A stretch of 64,000 bases of DNA, from positions 41,030 to 105,029 of the forward strand of contig CAMDGM010000007.1 of NCBI GenBank assembly GCA_945898015.1, given 5' to 3'. The translations under genes were made by a program, and so were the position numbers. The notes under the pieces are model-generated. The model was not told the DNA's origin and searched no databases. It was given only the letters and a program-made list of their open reading frames with translations. The first letter of the stretch is position 1; each line of letters starts with the position of its first letter. Shown piece after piece: positions 50,848 to 60,526 of this stretch. The DNA is from PVC group bacterium (lineage in GTDB: Bacteria; Verrucomicrobiota; Kiritimatiellia; CAIKKV01).

Positions 50848-52944
50848 ATGAGTCTGGAACAATTCTTCAATCCCCGCTCGGTCGCCATCGTGGGCGCGTC
50901 CCGGGAAAAAGGCAAGGTCGGCTACGAAATCCTCGCCAGCATGGTCAAAGGCGGATTCGCCGGCGCCATCTACCCGGTCAACGCCAAGGCCACCGAAGTG
51001 GAAGGCTTGCCGTGTTATCCCGGCCTCAAGGCCATCGGCAAACCCGTGGACCTGGCCATCATCGTGATCCCGTCGAAGTTCGTCGTCGCGGTCATGAACG
51101 AATGCGCGGAACTGGGCATCAAGTCCGTGGTGATCATCACCGCCGGATTCAAGGAAACCGGCGACGCCGGCAAGGCCATCGAGCTGGAAGTCGCCGCCAT
51201 CGCCCGCCGGAACGGCATCCGCGTGGTCGGCCCCAACTGCCTTGGCGTCATGAGCACCAGCTCCAAGCTGAACGGAAGCTTCGGCGGCGACCTGCCGGTC
51301 GAAGGCGGCATCGGCTACATGTCCCAGTCCGGCGCCCTCATGGCCGCCATCCTGGACATGGCGAACGCGCAGAAGATCGGCTTCAGCAAACTCGTCAGCT
51401 TCGGCAACAAGTGCGATGTCAACGAACTCGACGTGATCAAGGCCTTCGCCGACGACCCCAAGACCTCCGTGATCGCGGGTTATCTGGAAAACATCATCGA
51501 CGGCCAGGCGTTCACCCGGGTCGCCGAGGAAATCAGCCGCCGCAAGCCCATCCTGCTCATGAAATCCGGCGGCACCGCCGCCGGCGCCAAGGCCGCCTCC
51601 TCCCACACCGGGAGCCTCGCGGGCGGGGACACCGTCTACAACTGCCTCTTCCAGCGCACCGGCATCGTCCGCTGCCCCTCCATCAAGGCCCAGTTCGATT
51701 TCGCCCAGGCCTTCGCGTACCAGCCCCTGCCCCCGGGCTCCCGCGTCGTCGTGGTCACCAATGCCGGCGGCCCCGGCATCATGGCCGCCGACGCGATCGA
51801 GCGCGAAGGGCTGACCTTCGCGAAGCTGACCGAGGAAACCATGAAAAAGCTGGCGCCCAAGCTGCCGCCGGCCGCCAACATCGCCAACCCCGTGGACGTG
51901 CTGGGCGACGCGCTCGCCGACCGCTACGAATTTGCGCTCGACACCGTGCTGGACGATCCCGGCGTGGATATCGCGCTGGTGCTGCTGACCCCGCAGGCCA
52001 TGACCCAGGCCACCGAAACGGCCCAGGCCATGGTCCGCATCCTCAAGGCCAAAAAGGGCAAGCCCGTCCTCGCCTGTTTCATGGGCGCCGCCAAGATCGC
52101 CGAGGGCCTACGTATTCTCCGCGAAGGCAGCATCCCTCAATACGGATCCCCGGAAAGCGCGGTCAAGGCCATCAAGGTGTTCGCCGATTATGCGGCCTGG
52201 CGCCGGGAGCCGCCCCGTGTCATCACCCCCATCAAAGTCGACAAAGCCGCCGCCGGCGCGATTCTCAAGGCGCATCTGGACAAAGGCCTGCGCGAAGTCG
52301 GCGAAACCGAAGCCAAGAAAGTGCTCGAAGCCTACGGCTTCATCACCCCCAAATCCGGAATCGCCGCCACCGCCGAAGAAGCGGTCAAGCTCGCGACCTC
52401 GATCGGCTTCCCCGTCGTCATGAAAATCAACTCGCCGGACATCTCCCACAAATCGGATGTCGGCGGCGTGAAAGTCAACCTGGCCAGCGCCCAGGCCGTG
52501 GCCGACGCCTTCAACGGCATGATGAGCCAGATCCCCCAGAAAATGCCCAAGGCCAAACTCGAGGGTGTCTCCATCCAGGAAATGTGCAAGCGCAGTCAGG
52601 AGATCATCCTGGGCGTCAATCGCGACAAGATGGGCGCCATGCTGATGTTCGGACTCGGCGGCATCCTGGTGGAAGTGCTGAAAGACGTGACGTTTGCGCT
52701 GGCCCCCCTGACCGAAAACGACGCGAAACGGATGATCGAAAGCACCCGGACCTGCAAAATCCTCAAAGGCGTGCGCGGTCAGCCCGGCGTGGACATGGAC
52801 GCGCTTGTTCAGGCGCTCCTGCGCCTCTCCCAGCTCGTCACGGACTTCCCCGAAATCAAGGAACTGGATATTAACCCCTTCATGGCGGGATTGCCCGGCC
52901 AGACCTCCGTGGCGGTGGATGCCCGCATCAGCGTGGAAAAATAG
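50848..52944 (+). CDS. ADP-forming acetate/acyl-CoA ligase
   Basis: 698 residues, the fused alpha-beta form. CoA-binding domain (1-130: RSVAIVGASREKGKVGYEI), succinyl-CoA-ligase-like domains with the phospho-His region SSHTGSLAGG (His253), then an ATP-grasp part (about 475-698: VMKINSPDISHKSDVGGV, GLGGILVEVLKDV). Turns acyl-CoA, ADP and phosphate into acid, CoA and ATP, the usual last energy-yielding step of sugar or amino-acid fermentation in anaerobes. This fits the H2-evolving hydrogenase in the window. Single-gene unit with its own promoter. Confidence 0.92.
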   Translation: MSLEQFFNPRSVAIVGASREKGKVGYEILASMVKGGFAGAIYPVNAKATEVEGLPCYPGLKAIGKPVDLAIIVIPSKFVVAVMNECAELGIKSVVIITAGFKETGDAGKAIELEVAAIARRNGIRVVGPNCLGVMSTSSKLNGSFGGDLPVEGGIGYMSQSGALMAAILDMANAQKIGFSKLVSFGNKCDVNELDVIKAFADDPKTSVIAGYLENIIDGQAFTRVAEEISRRKPILLMKSGGTAAGAKAASSHTGSLAGGDTVYNCLFQRTGIVRCPSIKAQFDFAQAFAYQPLPPGSRVVVVTNAGGPGIMAADAIEREGLTFAKLTEETMKKLAPKLPPAANIANPVDVLGDALADRYEFALDTVLDDPGVDIALVLLTPQAMTQATETAQAMVRILKAKKGKPVLACFMGAAKIAEGLRILREGSIPQYGSPESAVKAIKVFADYAAWRREPPRVITPIKVDKAAAGAILKAHLDKGLREVGETEAKKVLEAYGFITPKSGIAATAEEAVKLATSIGFPVVMKINSPDISHKSDVGGVKVNLASAQAVADAFNGMMSQIPQKMPKAKLEGVSIQEMCKRSQEIILGVNRDKMGAMLMFGLGGILVEVLKDVTFALAPLTENDAKRMIESTRTCKILKGVRGQPGVDMDALVQALLRLSQLVTDFPEIKELDINPFMAGLPGQTSVAVDARISVEK

Positions 52945-52953
52945 GGCTCGGGC

Positions 52954-54291
52954 TCAGATCAGGTCGGCCGGCGGGTTGGACTTCAATCCGCCCGCCTCAT
53001 CCCGGACCAGCCGGCCGGCCATATCCTGAAGCAATTTGATCAGCAATTCGGGATTGGAAAGATGGGCCGGACTCAAGGCCACGACCTCGGCCTCCTCCGA
53101 GTCCACCCGGGCAGTCGCCATGCGGGGGAGGCCCAGCAGCGCCCCCACCTCCCCGAAACAACGCCCCTTCCCCATCACGGCCACCGTGGCGCCGTCCCGC
53201 ACCATGGCCAGGCTCCCGCGGGCCACCACGAACATCTCTTCGCCCGCATCACCCTGAGCGAAAAGAATCTCCCCGTGCCGCATCGGACGCGTATAGCTCC
53301 GGGCCAGGAACCGATACCGGGGATTCGTCTCGTCCCCGCTCAGCAACCGCTTCACCTGATCGCCCAGGACCAGCTCCTTGCGCCGGATCAGACAGGACAT
53401 CACCTCCGCGCCGAACAGGATCGACACACTGGCGGAATAGATCCAGACAAAGAAGAGGAAAATCGCCTTAAGCGAGCCGAACATGTACCCATAATCCGGA
53501 TCGAATTGCAGCATCAGTGAAAAAAGCGGATTCATCAGTTTGAGGAAGAGTGCCGTCACCACCGCGCCCGCCACAAGGGCGCCCGGATGACGGCGGTCGG
53601 GAACAAAGAGAAAAAAGAAGATAAACAAGCAGAGGAAGGCCGCCAGGTTGGGCACCCCGTAATCCATCAACGTTCGCAGCATCGGCACATGGGCGCCAAA
53701 CAGGCGGTCGGCCACGCCATACACCCACCCCGTGCCCGTCAGCACCGCCATCAGGGCGACAATCAGCAACAGGGAGGCCATGTCATACAACTTTCGGAGC
53801 ACAAAGCCCACCGGCCCACGCCCCCCCAGCCGGAACGCCCCCACCGACATCTTGAAAATGGAGGCGAACGTCACCCTCAACACCGAGGCCACCGGCACCA
53901 TCCACCAGAACAGCACCACAATGGAAACCAGGCTCCAGGCCTTCTGCTCGGCCAAGCCCGTCACCTCGCGCAGAACCAGCTCCTTGCTCTGGGGCAGAAT
54001 CTGGCCGATCAGCTTCTCCAGCATCGCAATGGCCGTATCCGGCGAAATCAGACGGCTGCCCACCAGGACCAGGGCCAGGAACAGGGGGATGAACGACATG
54101 AAGGTGTAATACGCCAGCATGCCGGACTTCTGAAGCCCGTCGTCCCGCACAAACCCCAAAACAGGCTCCACGGTGACCAGCAGGATAAAGTCGCCCAACC
54201 ACTTGATTCGCTGCCGGGCCTTTCCGATAAACGCCCGCCCCTGCCCGGACAAACGTCCCAGCCGGTCTGAAGTCAGATTTTGACGCCTCAT
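52954..54291 (-). CDS. YihY/BrkB membrane protein fused to a cyclic-nucleotide-binding domain
   Basis: 445 residues from the ATG at 54291, preceded by GGAGG; the open frame runs further up without a good start. YihY part (about 20-290) with six membrane segments, LAYYTFMSFIPLFLAL, WWMVPVASVLRVTF and FFVWIYSASVSILFGAE. C-terminal cNMP-type beta-roll (about 325-425): MRHGEILFAQGDAGEEMFVV and GKGRCFGEVGALLGLPRMATARV, close to the phosphate-binding cassette of Crp/PKA domains. No DNA-binding helix follows. Probably a ligand-gated membrane protein; the ligand is not known. Confidence 0.85.
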   Translation of the reverse strand: MRRQNLTSDRLGRLSGQGRAFIGKARQRIKWLGDFILLVTVEPVLGFVRDDGLQKSGMLAYYTFMSFIPLFLALVLVGSRLISPDTAIAMLEKLIGQILPQSKELVLREVTGLAEQKAWSLVSIVVLFWWMVPVASVLRVTFASIFKMSVGAFRLGGRGPVGFVLRKLYDMASLLLIVALMAVLTGTGWVYGVADRLFGAHVPMLRTLMDYGVPNLAAFLCLFIFFFLFVPDRRHPGALVAGAVVTALFLKLMNPLFSLMLQFDPDYGYMFGSLKAIFLFFVWIYSASVSILFGAEVMSCLIRRKELVLGDQVKRLLSGDETNPRYRFLARSYTRPMRHGEILFAQGDAGEEMFVVARGSLAMVRDGATVAVMGKGRCFGEVGALLGLPRMATARVDSEEAEVVALSPAHLSNPELLIKLLQDMAGRLVRDEAGGLKSNPPADLI

Positions 54292-54322
54292 GCACCCTCC
54301 GCTTCGTTCCCAACGCGTGCCC

Positions 54323-54351
54323 ATTCTAGGGGACGCCCCACCCCCGAGCAA
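54323..54351 (-). promoter_or_regulatory. Promoter of the YihY-cNMP gene
   Basis: On the minus strand TTGCTC (54351-54346), 17 bases, TAGAAT (54328-54323), about 32 bases before the ATG. Confidence 0.6.
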
Positions 54352-54420
54352 GACCAAATCAACCGGTTTTTCCGCTCGCTTCAACCGGCTTCGTGTGCTA
54401 GCGTGACCCCTCATTAAACC

Positions 54421-56670
54421 ATGAAAAAAGACACTGCATTCCGCTTCCGCCTGTTGTTGCCCCTGCTGGCCGTCCTCGTGGCCGCCCTCGGCATCCGCGC
54501 CATGGCCTCCGGCGAGCGGGTCAGCCTCCGGTCCTGGCTGCAGCGCAAACTGGGCGCCGACCCGCCCCCCGCCACCGTGGTCCTTCCGGACGCCACCCCC
54601 GCGGCCCCGTCTGCCGCCGCCGCCTCAGGCGATGCCGAACCCGTCATCAAGGAGCTCAAACCCGAGCCCATCCATCCCCTCGTGGCACGGAATGTGGCCC
54701 GGCGCCTCCCGGCCATGCACCTCACCCGGATGCCGCTCAATGACGTGATCGCCACCCGGGCGCTCGCCCTCTACCTGGACAAGCTGGACTACGACCGCAC
54801 CGTCTTCCTCGCCTCGGATATTGAGGAATTCCGGAACGACACCGACAAACTCGCCGACGCCGTGAAAAACGGGGACCTGTCGTTCGCCTTCCGGGCCTTC
54901 GACGTTTATAAGATCCGGCTTCGCAACCGCTCCGCCTGGGTGGACGACCTGCTGGGCAAACGGGTTGACTTCGACGTTCCGGAAACCTACGCCTGGAAAC
55001 GCAAGGACGCCCCCTGGCCGGCCACGCTTGAGCAATGGGACGATCTGTGGCGCCGGAAAATCAAGAACGAGCTCGTCTCCCGCATGGTCTCCCGAAAACT
55101 CCAGGCGGAAGAGGCGGCCTCCCAGACCAACTCCCTGCCCGCGGAAGCCGCCACCAACGTCAACGCGGCTTTCAAGGCCTGGGAAAGCCTCTCCCCCGAG
55201 GAATTCGTCCGCAAACGCTATCACCAGCAGCTCCTCGTCGTGGAAGACCACGATGCCGAATGGGTCGTGCAGAACTACCTCAGCTCCTTCTGCCAGGCCT
55301 ACGATCCCCACACTGACTATATGTCCGCCGCGGCATCCGAGGACTTCGATATCGACATGAAGCTGTCTCTCAGCGGGGTCGGGGCCGTGCTGGCGCCCGA
55401 AGACGGCGTCCCCAAAGTCATCCGAATCATCCCCGGCGGCCCGGCCGAACGCGACGGCCGCCTCAAGCCCGGAGACAAGATCGTGGCCGTCGCCCAGGGC
55501 GATGGCGAGCCGGTCGACATCCTCCACTGGCCCCTGTCCCGGGCCGTCCGGCTCATCCGCGGACCCCGCGGCACCAAGGTGGTCCTCTCCGTCGTGCCCG
55601 CCGCCGATGTGAGCGGCCGCACCGTCAAGCTCGACCTGACCCGCGAGGAAGTCAAACTCGAAGAAGAAGCCGCCAAGGCGGAAATTCACGAAGCCGTGGG
55701 CGCCCAGGGACGGACCTGGCGCCTGGCGCTCGTGCGCCTGCCCGCCTTCTACGCCGATATGCGCCGCAAGAACGGCGGGGACGAGGAGTTGCGCAGCAGC
55801 GCCCAGGATGTCCGGAAAATACTCCACGATCTCGCCACCAATCATGTGGATGGACTCCTCCTCGACCTGCGCGATAACGGCGGCGGTGCGCTCGGCGAGG
55901 CCGTGGAAATGACCGGCCTCTTCCTCGAAGGCCCGCGCGAACCCGTGGTCCAGGTCAAGGAAAGCTGGCGGGTCAACGTGCTCCCCGATCCCGACCCGTC
56001 CATCACCTTTACCGGAAAAGTCGCCGTGCTGATCAACCGCCAAAGCGCGTCCGCCTCGGAAATTCTGGCCGCCGCCCTCCAGGATTACGGCCGCGCCATC
56101 ATGATCGGGGACTCCAAGACCCACGGCAAAGGCACGGTCCAGACCCTCGCGCCCGTCAGCGATTTCGACACCTCCCAGGGCACGATCAAAGTCACCGCCG
56201 CCAGCTTCCATCGCATCGGCGGCGGCTCCACCCAGATCAAGGGGGTCCGGGCCGACATCGTGATTCCGTCCGCCCTGGAATGCCTCGAAATCGACGAGGA
56301 ATACCTGCCCTACCCGCTGCCCTGGAGCGTCATTCCGGCGGTGGCCTTCGCGCCCGTTGACGATCTCCAGCCCGAAATTGAGGCCCTTCGCGCGCGCGCC
56401 GAAACACGGATGGCGGCCGACCCGCGCTTCGCCGCCCGGCTCGAGCAGATCCGGCGCCTGGCCGCCATGCAGAAGGCCGCCACCATCTCCCTCCGCCTCG
56501 CCGACCGCATCGAGCTGGCCCGCACGGAACGCGCACTCATGGATCTTCAGACGGCGGACGACCCGGCCACCAAGAAGAGGCAGGGCTCGGACCTCGTGGA
56601 AGAAGAAGCGAGGCGCATCCTCGTGGACATGCTCGAATGGACTCCCGCAACACCGAAAGAAACCCCTTGA
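54421..56670 (+). CDS. prc: C-terminal processing protease (S41, Tsp/Prc-like)
   Basis: 749 residues. N-terminal signal or anchor (LLLPLLAVLVAALGI); Tsp N-terminal domain (about 80-290); PDZ (about 310-420: IIPGGPAERDGRLKPGDKI); S41 catalytic part with Ser544 in QSASASEI and Lys570 in THGKGTVQ, Asp555 between, as in E. coli Tsp (Ser430, Asp441, Lys455). The C-terminal DUF3340-like helical part is present. Periplasmic protease acting on protein C-termini. The YihY gene starts divergently 129 bases away. Its end overlaps the exonuclease gene by 34 bases. Confidence 0.92.
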   Translation: MKKDTAFRFRLLLPLLAVLVAALGIRAMASGERVSLRSWLQRKLGADPPPATVVLPDATPAAPSAAAASGDAEPVIKELKPEPIHPLVARNVARRLPAMHLTRMPLNDVIATRALALYLDKLDYDRTVFLASDIEEFRNDTDKLADAVKNGDLSFAFRAFDVYKIRLRNRSAWVDDLLGKRVDFDVPETYAWKRKDAPWPATLEQWDDLWRRKIKNELVSRMVSRKLQAEEAASQTNSLPAEAATNVNAAFKAWESLSPEEFVRKRYHQQLLVVEDHDAEWVVQNYLSSFCQAYDPHTDYMSAAASEDFDIDMKLSLSGVGAVLAPEDGVPKVIRIIPGGPAERDGRLKPGDKIVAVAQGDGEPVDILHWPLSRAVRLIRGPRGTKVVLSVVPAADVSGRTVKLDLTREEVKLEEEAAKAEIHEAVGAQGRTWRLALVRLPAFYADMRRKNGGDEELRSSAQDVRKILHDLATNHVDGLLLDLRDNGGGALGEAVEMTGLFLEGPREPVVQVKESWRVNVLPDPDPSITFTGKVAVLINRQSASASEILAAALQDYGRAIMIGDSKTHGKGTVQTLAPVSDFDTSQGTIKVTAASFHRIGGGSTQIKGVRADIVIPSALECLEIDEEYLPYPLPWSVIPAVAFAPVDDLQPEIEALRARAETRMAADPRFAARLEQIRRLAAMQKAATISLRLADRIELARTERALMDLQTADDPATKKRQGSDLVEEEARRILVDMLEWTPATPKETP

Positions 56671-57443
56671 TCGCCGCCACCTTCAACGCCAACTCCATTC
56701 GAACCCGACTTGACACAATCCTCGCCTGGCTGGCCCAGCACCAGCCCGACGTTCTGGGCATTCAGGAAACCAAGGTTCAGGATAAGGACTTCCCCCTGGA
56801 CCCCTTCCGGGCCGCCGGCTACCACGTCTCTTTCCGCGGCGAAAAGGCCCACGGCGGAGTTGCCCTCCTGACCCGGTCCGAGCCCTCGGCCGTCGCCTAC
56901 GGACTGGATGACGGCGAGGAGCCCGCCGACCCGGCCCGACTCGTCTACGCCTTCGTCAATGGCCTTCACGTCGTGAACTGCTACGTGCCCCAGGGGCGCG
57001 AGATCACCGACCCCCAGTATGCCTACAAGCTCCGCTGGCTGGTCCGGCTGCGCGCCTATTTCGCCCGGCACTTCACCACCCGCGACAAGGTCCTCTGGAT
57101 GGGCGACTTCAACGTGGCGCCCGGGTCCGCCGACATCTACAACTCCGAACACCAGGCCAACCACGTGGCCTACCATGTCGACGCCCGCCGCGCCTTGAAC
57201 ACCGTGCGCGACTGGGGCTTCATCGACGTCTACCGCAAACACCACCCCGAGCCCGGCCGCTACACCTATTTCGACTACCGCCTCAGCGACGCCCTGGAGG
57301 CCAACCGGGGCTGGCGGGTGGACCATCTCTTCGCCACCCCGCCGCTGGCCTCCCGCTCCACCGACGCCTGGATCGACCTCGAACCCCGCCGCGCCGAACA
57401 ACCCTCGGACCACACCTTTCTCGCCGCGTCGTTCAAACTCTAA
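56637..57443 (+). CDS. xth: Exodeoxyribonuclease III (AP endonuclease family 1)
   Basis: 268 residues, usual length. Family residues: FNANSIRTRLD, GIQETKVQD (metal Glu), NCYVPQG (Tyr), WMGDFNVAP (Asp, Asn), and C-terminal WRVDHLFAT and SDHTFLA (Asp-His pair). Repairs abasic sites and trims 3' ends. The ATG lies inside the end of the protease gene. A TTG at 56667 with a four-base overlap to its stop is a possible alternative start and would remove ten residues. Confidence 0.93.
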   Translation: MDSRNTERNPLIAATFNANSIRTRLDTILAWLAQHQPDVLGIQETKVQDKDFPLDPFRAAGYHVSFRGEKAHGGVALLTRSEPSAVAYGLDDGEEPADPARLVYAFVNGLHVVNCYVPQGREITDPQYAYKLRWLVRLRAYFARHFTTRDKVLWMGDFNVAPGSADIYNSEHQANHVAYHVDARRALNTVRDWGFIDVYRKHHPEPGRYTYFDYRLSDALEANRGWRVDHLFATPPLASRSTDAWIDLEPRRAEQPSDHTFLAASFKL

Positions 57444-57471
57444 ACAACGCCCTCAACACCAGGAGCCCCAC

Positions 57472-58809
57472 ATGGCCGCCAAACCCAAAGCCTCACCGAC
57501 CGCTGCCCCGCAACTCCCCAAGGGGGACACCCGCTGGTTTGTGCGAGACCGCTTCGGCATGTTCATCCACTGGGGTCTCTATTCCCAGGGCGCCCGTCAC
57601 GAATGGCTGATGAACAACGAAAATATCCCCGTCGAGGACTACGAAAAACGGTATTTCAAGCGGTTCGATCCCGACCTGTACAACCCCGAGCTGTGGGCCG
57701 CCGCCGCCGCCAACGCGGGCATGAAGTATTTCGTCGTCACCGCCAAACACCACGAAGGCTTCTGCCTCTGGAATTCCAAATACACCGACTACAAGGCGCC
57801 CAACACCGCCGCCAAACGCGACCTGCTCAAACCCATGGTCAAGGCTTTCCGCGAACACGGCGTGCGCGCGGGCGTCTATTACTCCCTGCTCGACTGGCAC
57901 CATCCGGATTTTGTGATCGACAACCGGATCGGCCCGTATCGCGGCAAGACGGACGCGGAACGCGCCGCGCTGAACAAGGGCCGCCGGATGGAGCGCTATG
58001 CCGAGTATATGCGCAACCAGGTGACCGAGCTGTTGACGAATTACGGCGACATCGATGTGCTCTGGTTCGACTTCTCCTACCCGCCGGAAAAGGACAAGGC
58101 CGGCGACTTCACCCTCGGCAAGGGCCGGATGGCCTGGGAGTCGGAAAAACTGTACGCACTGGTTCGCAAACTGCGCCCCGACATCATTGTGGACAACCGC
58201 CTCGACCTTCCGGGCGCCTGGGATATCATGACCCCCGAACAGTGCCAGCCCCGCGAGTGGGTGACGCATGAGGGGCAGAAAGTCGTGTGGGAAGCCTGCC
58301 AGACCTTCAGCGGTTCCTGGGGTTACCACCGCGACGAATCGAGCTGGCGGAGCACCGACGAACTGGTGCGCACGCTGGTCGACTGCGTCAGCAAGGGCGG
58401 CAACCTGCTGATGAACGTGGGACCGACCGGCCGCGGCGAATTCGACGCCCGCGCGTTGGACCGCCTGCAGGGCATCGGCGAGTGGATGAAGCGGCACAAT
58501 CGCTCCATTTACGGCTGCACCGCCGCGCCCGCCGACATCCCCGTGCCGGAAAACTGCCGCCTGACGTGGAATCCGGAAACCAAGCGGCTCTACGTGCACG
58601 TCTTCGCCTGGCCCTTCTCGCACATCCACCTGGACAACCTGGCCGACAAGGTCGAATATGCCCAGTTGCTGAACGACGCCTCGGAACTGCGCCCCATGGG
58701 CGGCTGGCATGCCGGCCAGATCACGAACAAGGCCAACACCCTGTCCCTCAACCTGCCCGCCCAAAAGCCCAACGTCGCCGTGCCCGTGATCGAATTGTTC
58801 ATGAAATAG
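57472..58809 (+). CDS. Alpha-L-fucosidase, GH29
   Basis: 445 residues. GH29 marks: RFGMFIHWGLYSQGARHEW, FVVTAKHHEGFCLWNS, the nucleophile Asp200 in VLWFDFSYP, and GGNLLMNVGPTGRGE. A C-terminal beta domain follows. No signal peptide, so the enzyme would work in the cytoplasm on imported fucosides, unlike many secreted GH29 enzymes. Followed at 24 bases by a CocE-like hydrolase and then a Gfo/Idh/MocA gene, suggesting a small glycan-use cluster. Ribosome site AGGAGCC precedes the ATG. Confidence 0.92.
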   Translation: MAAKPKASPTAAPQLPKGDTRWFVRDRFGMFIHWGLYSQGARHEWLMNNENIPVEDYEKRYFKRFDPDLYNPELWAAAAANAGMKYFVVTAKHHEGFCLWNSKYTDYKAPNTAAKRDLLKPMVKAFREHGVRAGVYYSLLDWHHPDFVIDNRIGPYRGKTDAERAALNKGRRMERYAEYMRNQVTELLTNYGDIDVLWFDFSYPPEKDKAGDFTLGKGRMAWESEKLYALVRKLRPDIIVDNRLDLPGAWDIMTPEQCQPREWVTHEGQKVVWEACQTFSGSWGYHRDESSWRSTDELVRTLVDCVSKGGNLLMNVGPTGRGEFDARALDRLQGIGEWMKRHNRSIYGCTAAPADIPVPENCRLTWNPETKRLYVHVFAWPFSHIHLDNLADKVEYAQLLNDASELRPMGGWHAGQITNKANTLSLNLPAQKPNVAVPVIELFMK

Positions 58810-58833
58810 GTTCCTCGCACAGGGAAACTTGTC

Positions 58834-60465
58834 GTGAAACAGAAAATCGATATCCCGGTGACCATGCGGGACGGCGTGACGCTTTCCACCGACATCCGCA
58901 TCCCCGATGGGCCGGGTCCGTTCCCGGCCATTGTCACGCGCACCCCCTATAACAACAGCGGATTCGCACCGAACGATCCCTATCTCCTGAGCGGATACGT
59001 GTCGGTCCTGCAGGACTGCCGGGGGCGGTTCGATTCAGAAGGCCGGTTCGCTCCGTTCCTGGAGGCGGAGGACGGGGCCGATACGCTGGCCTGGGTGAAA
59101 GCCCAGCCCTGGTGCGACGGGCGGATCGGGATGCTGGGCAATTCCTACTGTGCAACCTGCCAGCTCACCGCCGCCTGGATGCGGCCTCCGGGCCTCCTCG
59201 CCATCACGCCCGGCATCATGGGGTGCGATCTGTTCAAGGACATGGTCTATTACAACGGCGTGCTCAACCTGTCCATGGCCTTCACCTGGGGCGCCGGCGT
59301 CTCCGGACGCAGCGGCCAGAGCCACGAGACCAGCGACTTGCAGAACCTGTTCTGGCATCTTCCCCTGGCGGACATGGACGAGACCGCCGGTTTCCGGATG
59401 CCTCACTTCCGCGAATGCCTGGCCCACCCGGTCCACGACCGGTACTGGACCGCCTCCAGCGTGGAGCAGCACTACGGCGAATTCAACGTGCCGGCCCTGC
59501 ACAGCGGCGGCTGGTACGATTTCTTCAGCGAGGGCACCACGCGAAATTTCCAGGGCATCCGCGCCAAGGGCGGGCCCCTCGCCCGGGCCTCTCAGCGGCT
59601 GGTCATGGGACCCTGGCCACACGGGCTCGGCGGCCGGCTCACCGGCCAGCTGGACTTCGGCGAACCGGCCACGATGGCGATTGACACCCTCTATAAACGC
59701 TGGCTGGACCGCTGGGTCAAAGGCATCGACAACGGCGTGGACCGGGAACCGGCTGTTCAGATTTTCATGATGGGCGCGAACGAATGGCGCGACGAAACCC
59801 AATGGCCCCCGGCCGACGCCCGGGATATGGCGCTCTTCCTGGCCAGCGGCGGCGCGGCCAACACCCTCATCGGAAACGGAGACCTAACGCCCGTAAAACC
59901 CGCCGGCGGAGCCTCCCTCGACCGTTATACCTACAACCCCGCCAACCCGGCGCCCACCCTGGGCGGCGGCATGTATGGATTCCCCAACGGACCCACCGAC
60001 CACGCGCCGCTGGAACGCCGCGACGACGTCCTCGTCTACACGGGAAACAGGCTGGAACAACCGGTAACCATCGCGGGTTATATCAAAGGCGTACTGTATA
60101 TCGAGTCGGACTGCGTGGACACCGACTTTGTCATGCGCCTGTGCGACGTGTATCCGGACGGACGGTCCATCATTTTATGCGATGGCATTGCACGGACCCG
60201 GTTCCGGGACGGACTCGACCAGGAAGTGTTCATGAAGCCGGGCACCGTCTATGAAATCGAAATCCCGATGAGCGTGACCGCCAACGTGTTCCTGCCGGGC
60301 CATCGAATCCGGGTGGAAGTGACCTCCAGCTGCTTCCCCCGTTTTGCGCGGAACCTGAATACCGGCGAACCGTCCGCCACCGGCACGCGGATGCAGCTTG
60401 CCCATCAAACGGTCTGGCATTCGGCGTCCCGCCCGTCACGGATCGTGTTGCCGATTCTACCGTGA
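58834..60465 (+). CDS. CocE/NonD-family hydrolase (S15-like)
   Basis: 543 residues, GTG start at 58834 with AGGGAAA upstream. N-terminal TMRDGVTLSTDIRIP; nucleophile region IGMLGNSYCATCQ with Ser104; the C-terminal jelly-roll domain holds TIAGYIKGVLYIESD and RIRVEVTSSCFPRF, as in cocaine esterase and X-Pro dipeptidyl peptidase relatives. No signal peptide. Hydrolyses an ester or amide; in this setting possibly an acylated sugar or glycopeptide (inference). Confidence 0.88.
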   Translation: MKQKIDIPVTMRDGVTLSTDIRIPDGPGPFPAIVTRTPYNNSGFAPNDPYLLSGYVSVLQDCRGRFDSEGRFAPFLEAEDGADTLAWVKAQPWCDGRIGMLGNSYCATCQLTAAWMRPPGLLAITPGIMGCDLFKDMVYYNGVLNLSMAFTWGAGVSGRSGQSHETSDLQNLFWHLPLADMDETAGFRMPHFRECLAHPVHDRYWTASSVEQHYGEFNVPALHSGGWYDFFSEGTTRNFQGIRAKGGPLARASQRLVMGPWPHGLGGRLTGQLDFGEPATMAIDTLYKRWLDRWVKGIDNGVDREPAVQIFMMGANEWRDETQWPPADARDMALFLASGGAANTLIGNGDLTPVKPAGGASLDRYTYNPANPAPTLGGGMYGFPNGPTDHAPLERRDDVLVYTGNRLEQPVTIAGYIKGVLYIESDCVDTDFVMRLCDVYPDGRSIILCDGIARTRFRDGLDQEVFMKPGTVYEIEIPMSVTANVFLPGHRIRVEVTSSCFPRFARNLNTGEPSATGTRMQLAHQTVWHSASRPSRIVLPILP

Positions 60466-60471
60466 GCGCGC

Positions 60472-60500
60472 TTGCGTTTCCGGGCGCATTCCGCTATCGT
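60472..60500 (+). promoter_or_regulatory. Promoter of the Gfo/Idh/MocA gene at 60527
   Basis: TTGCGT (60472-60477), 17 bases, TATCGT (60495-60500), then GGAGA and the ATG at 60527. Confidence 0.55.
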
Positions 60501-60526
60501 GCCTGACATTCCAACGGAGAAGTGCT

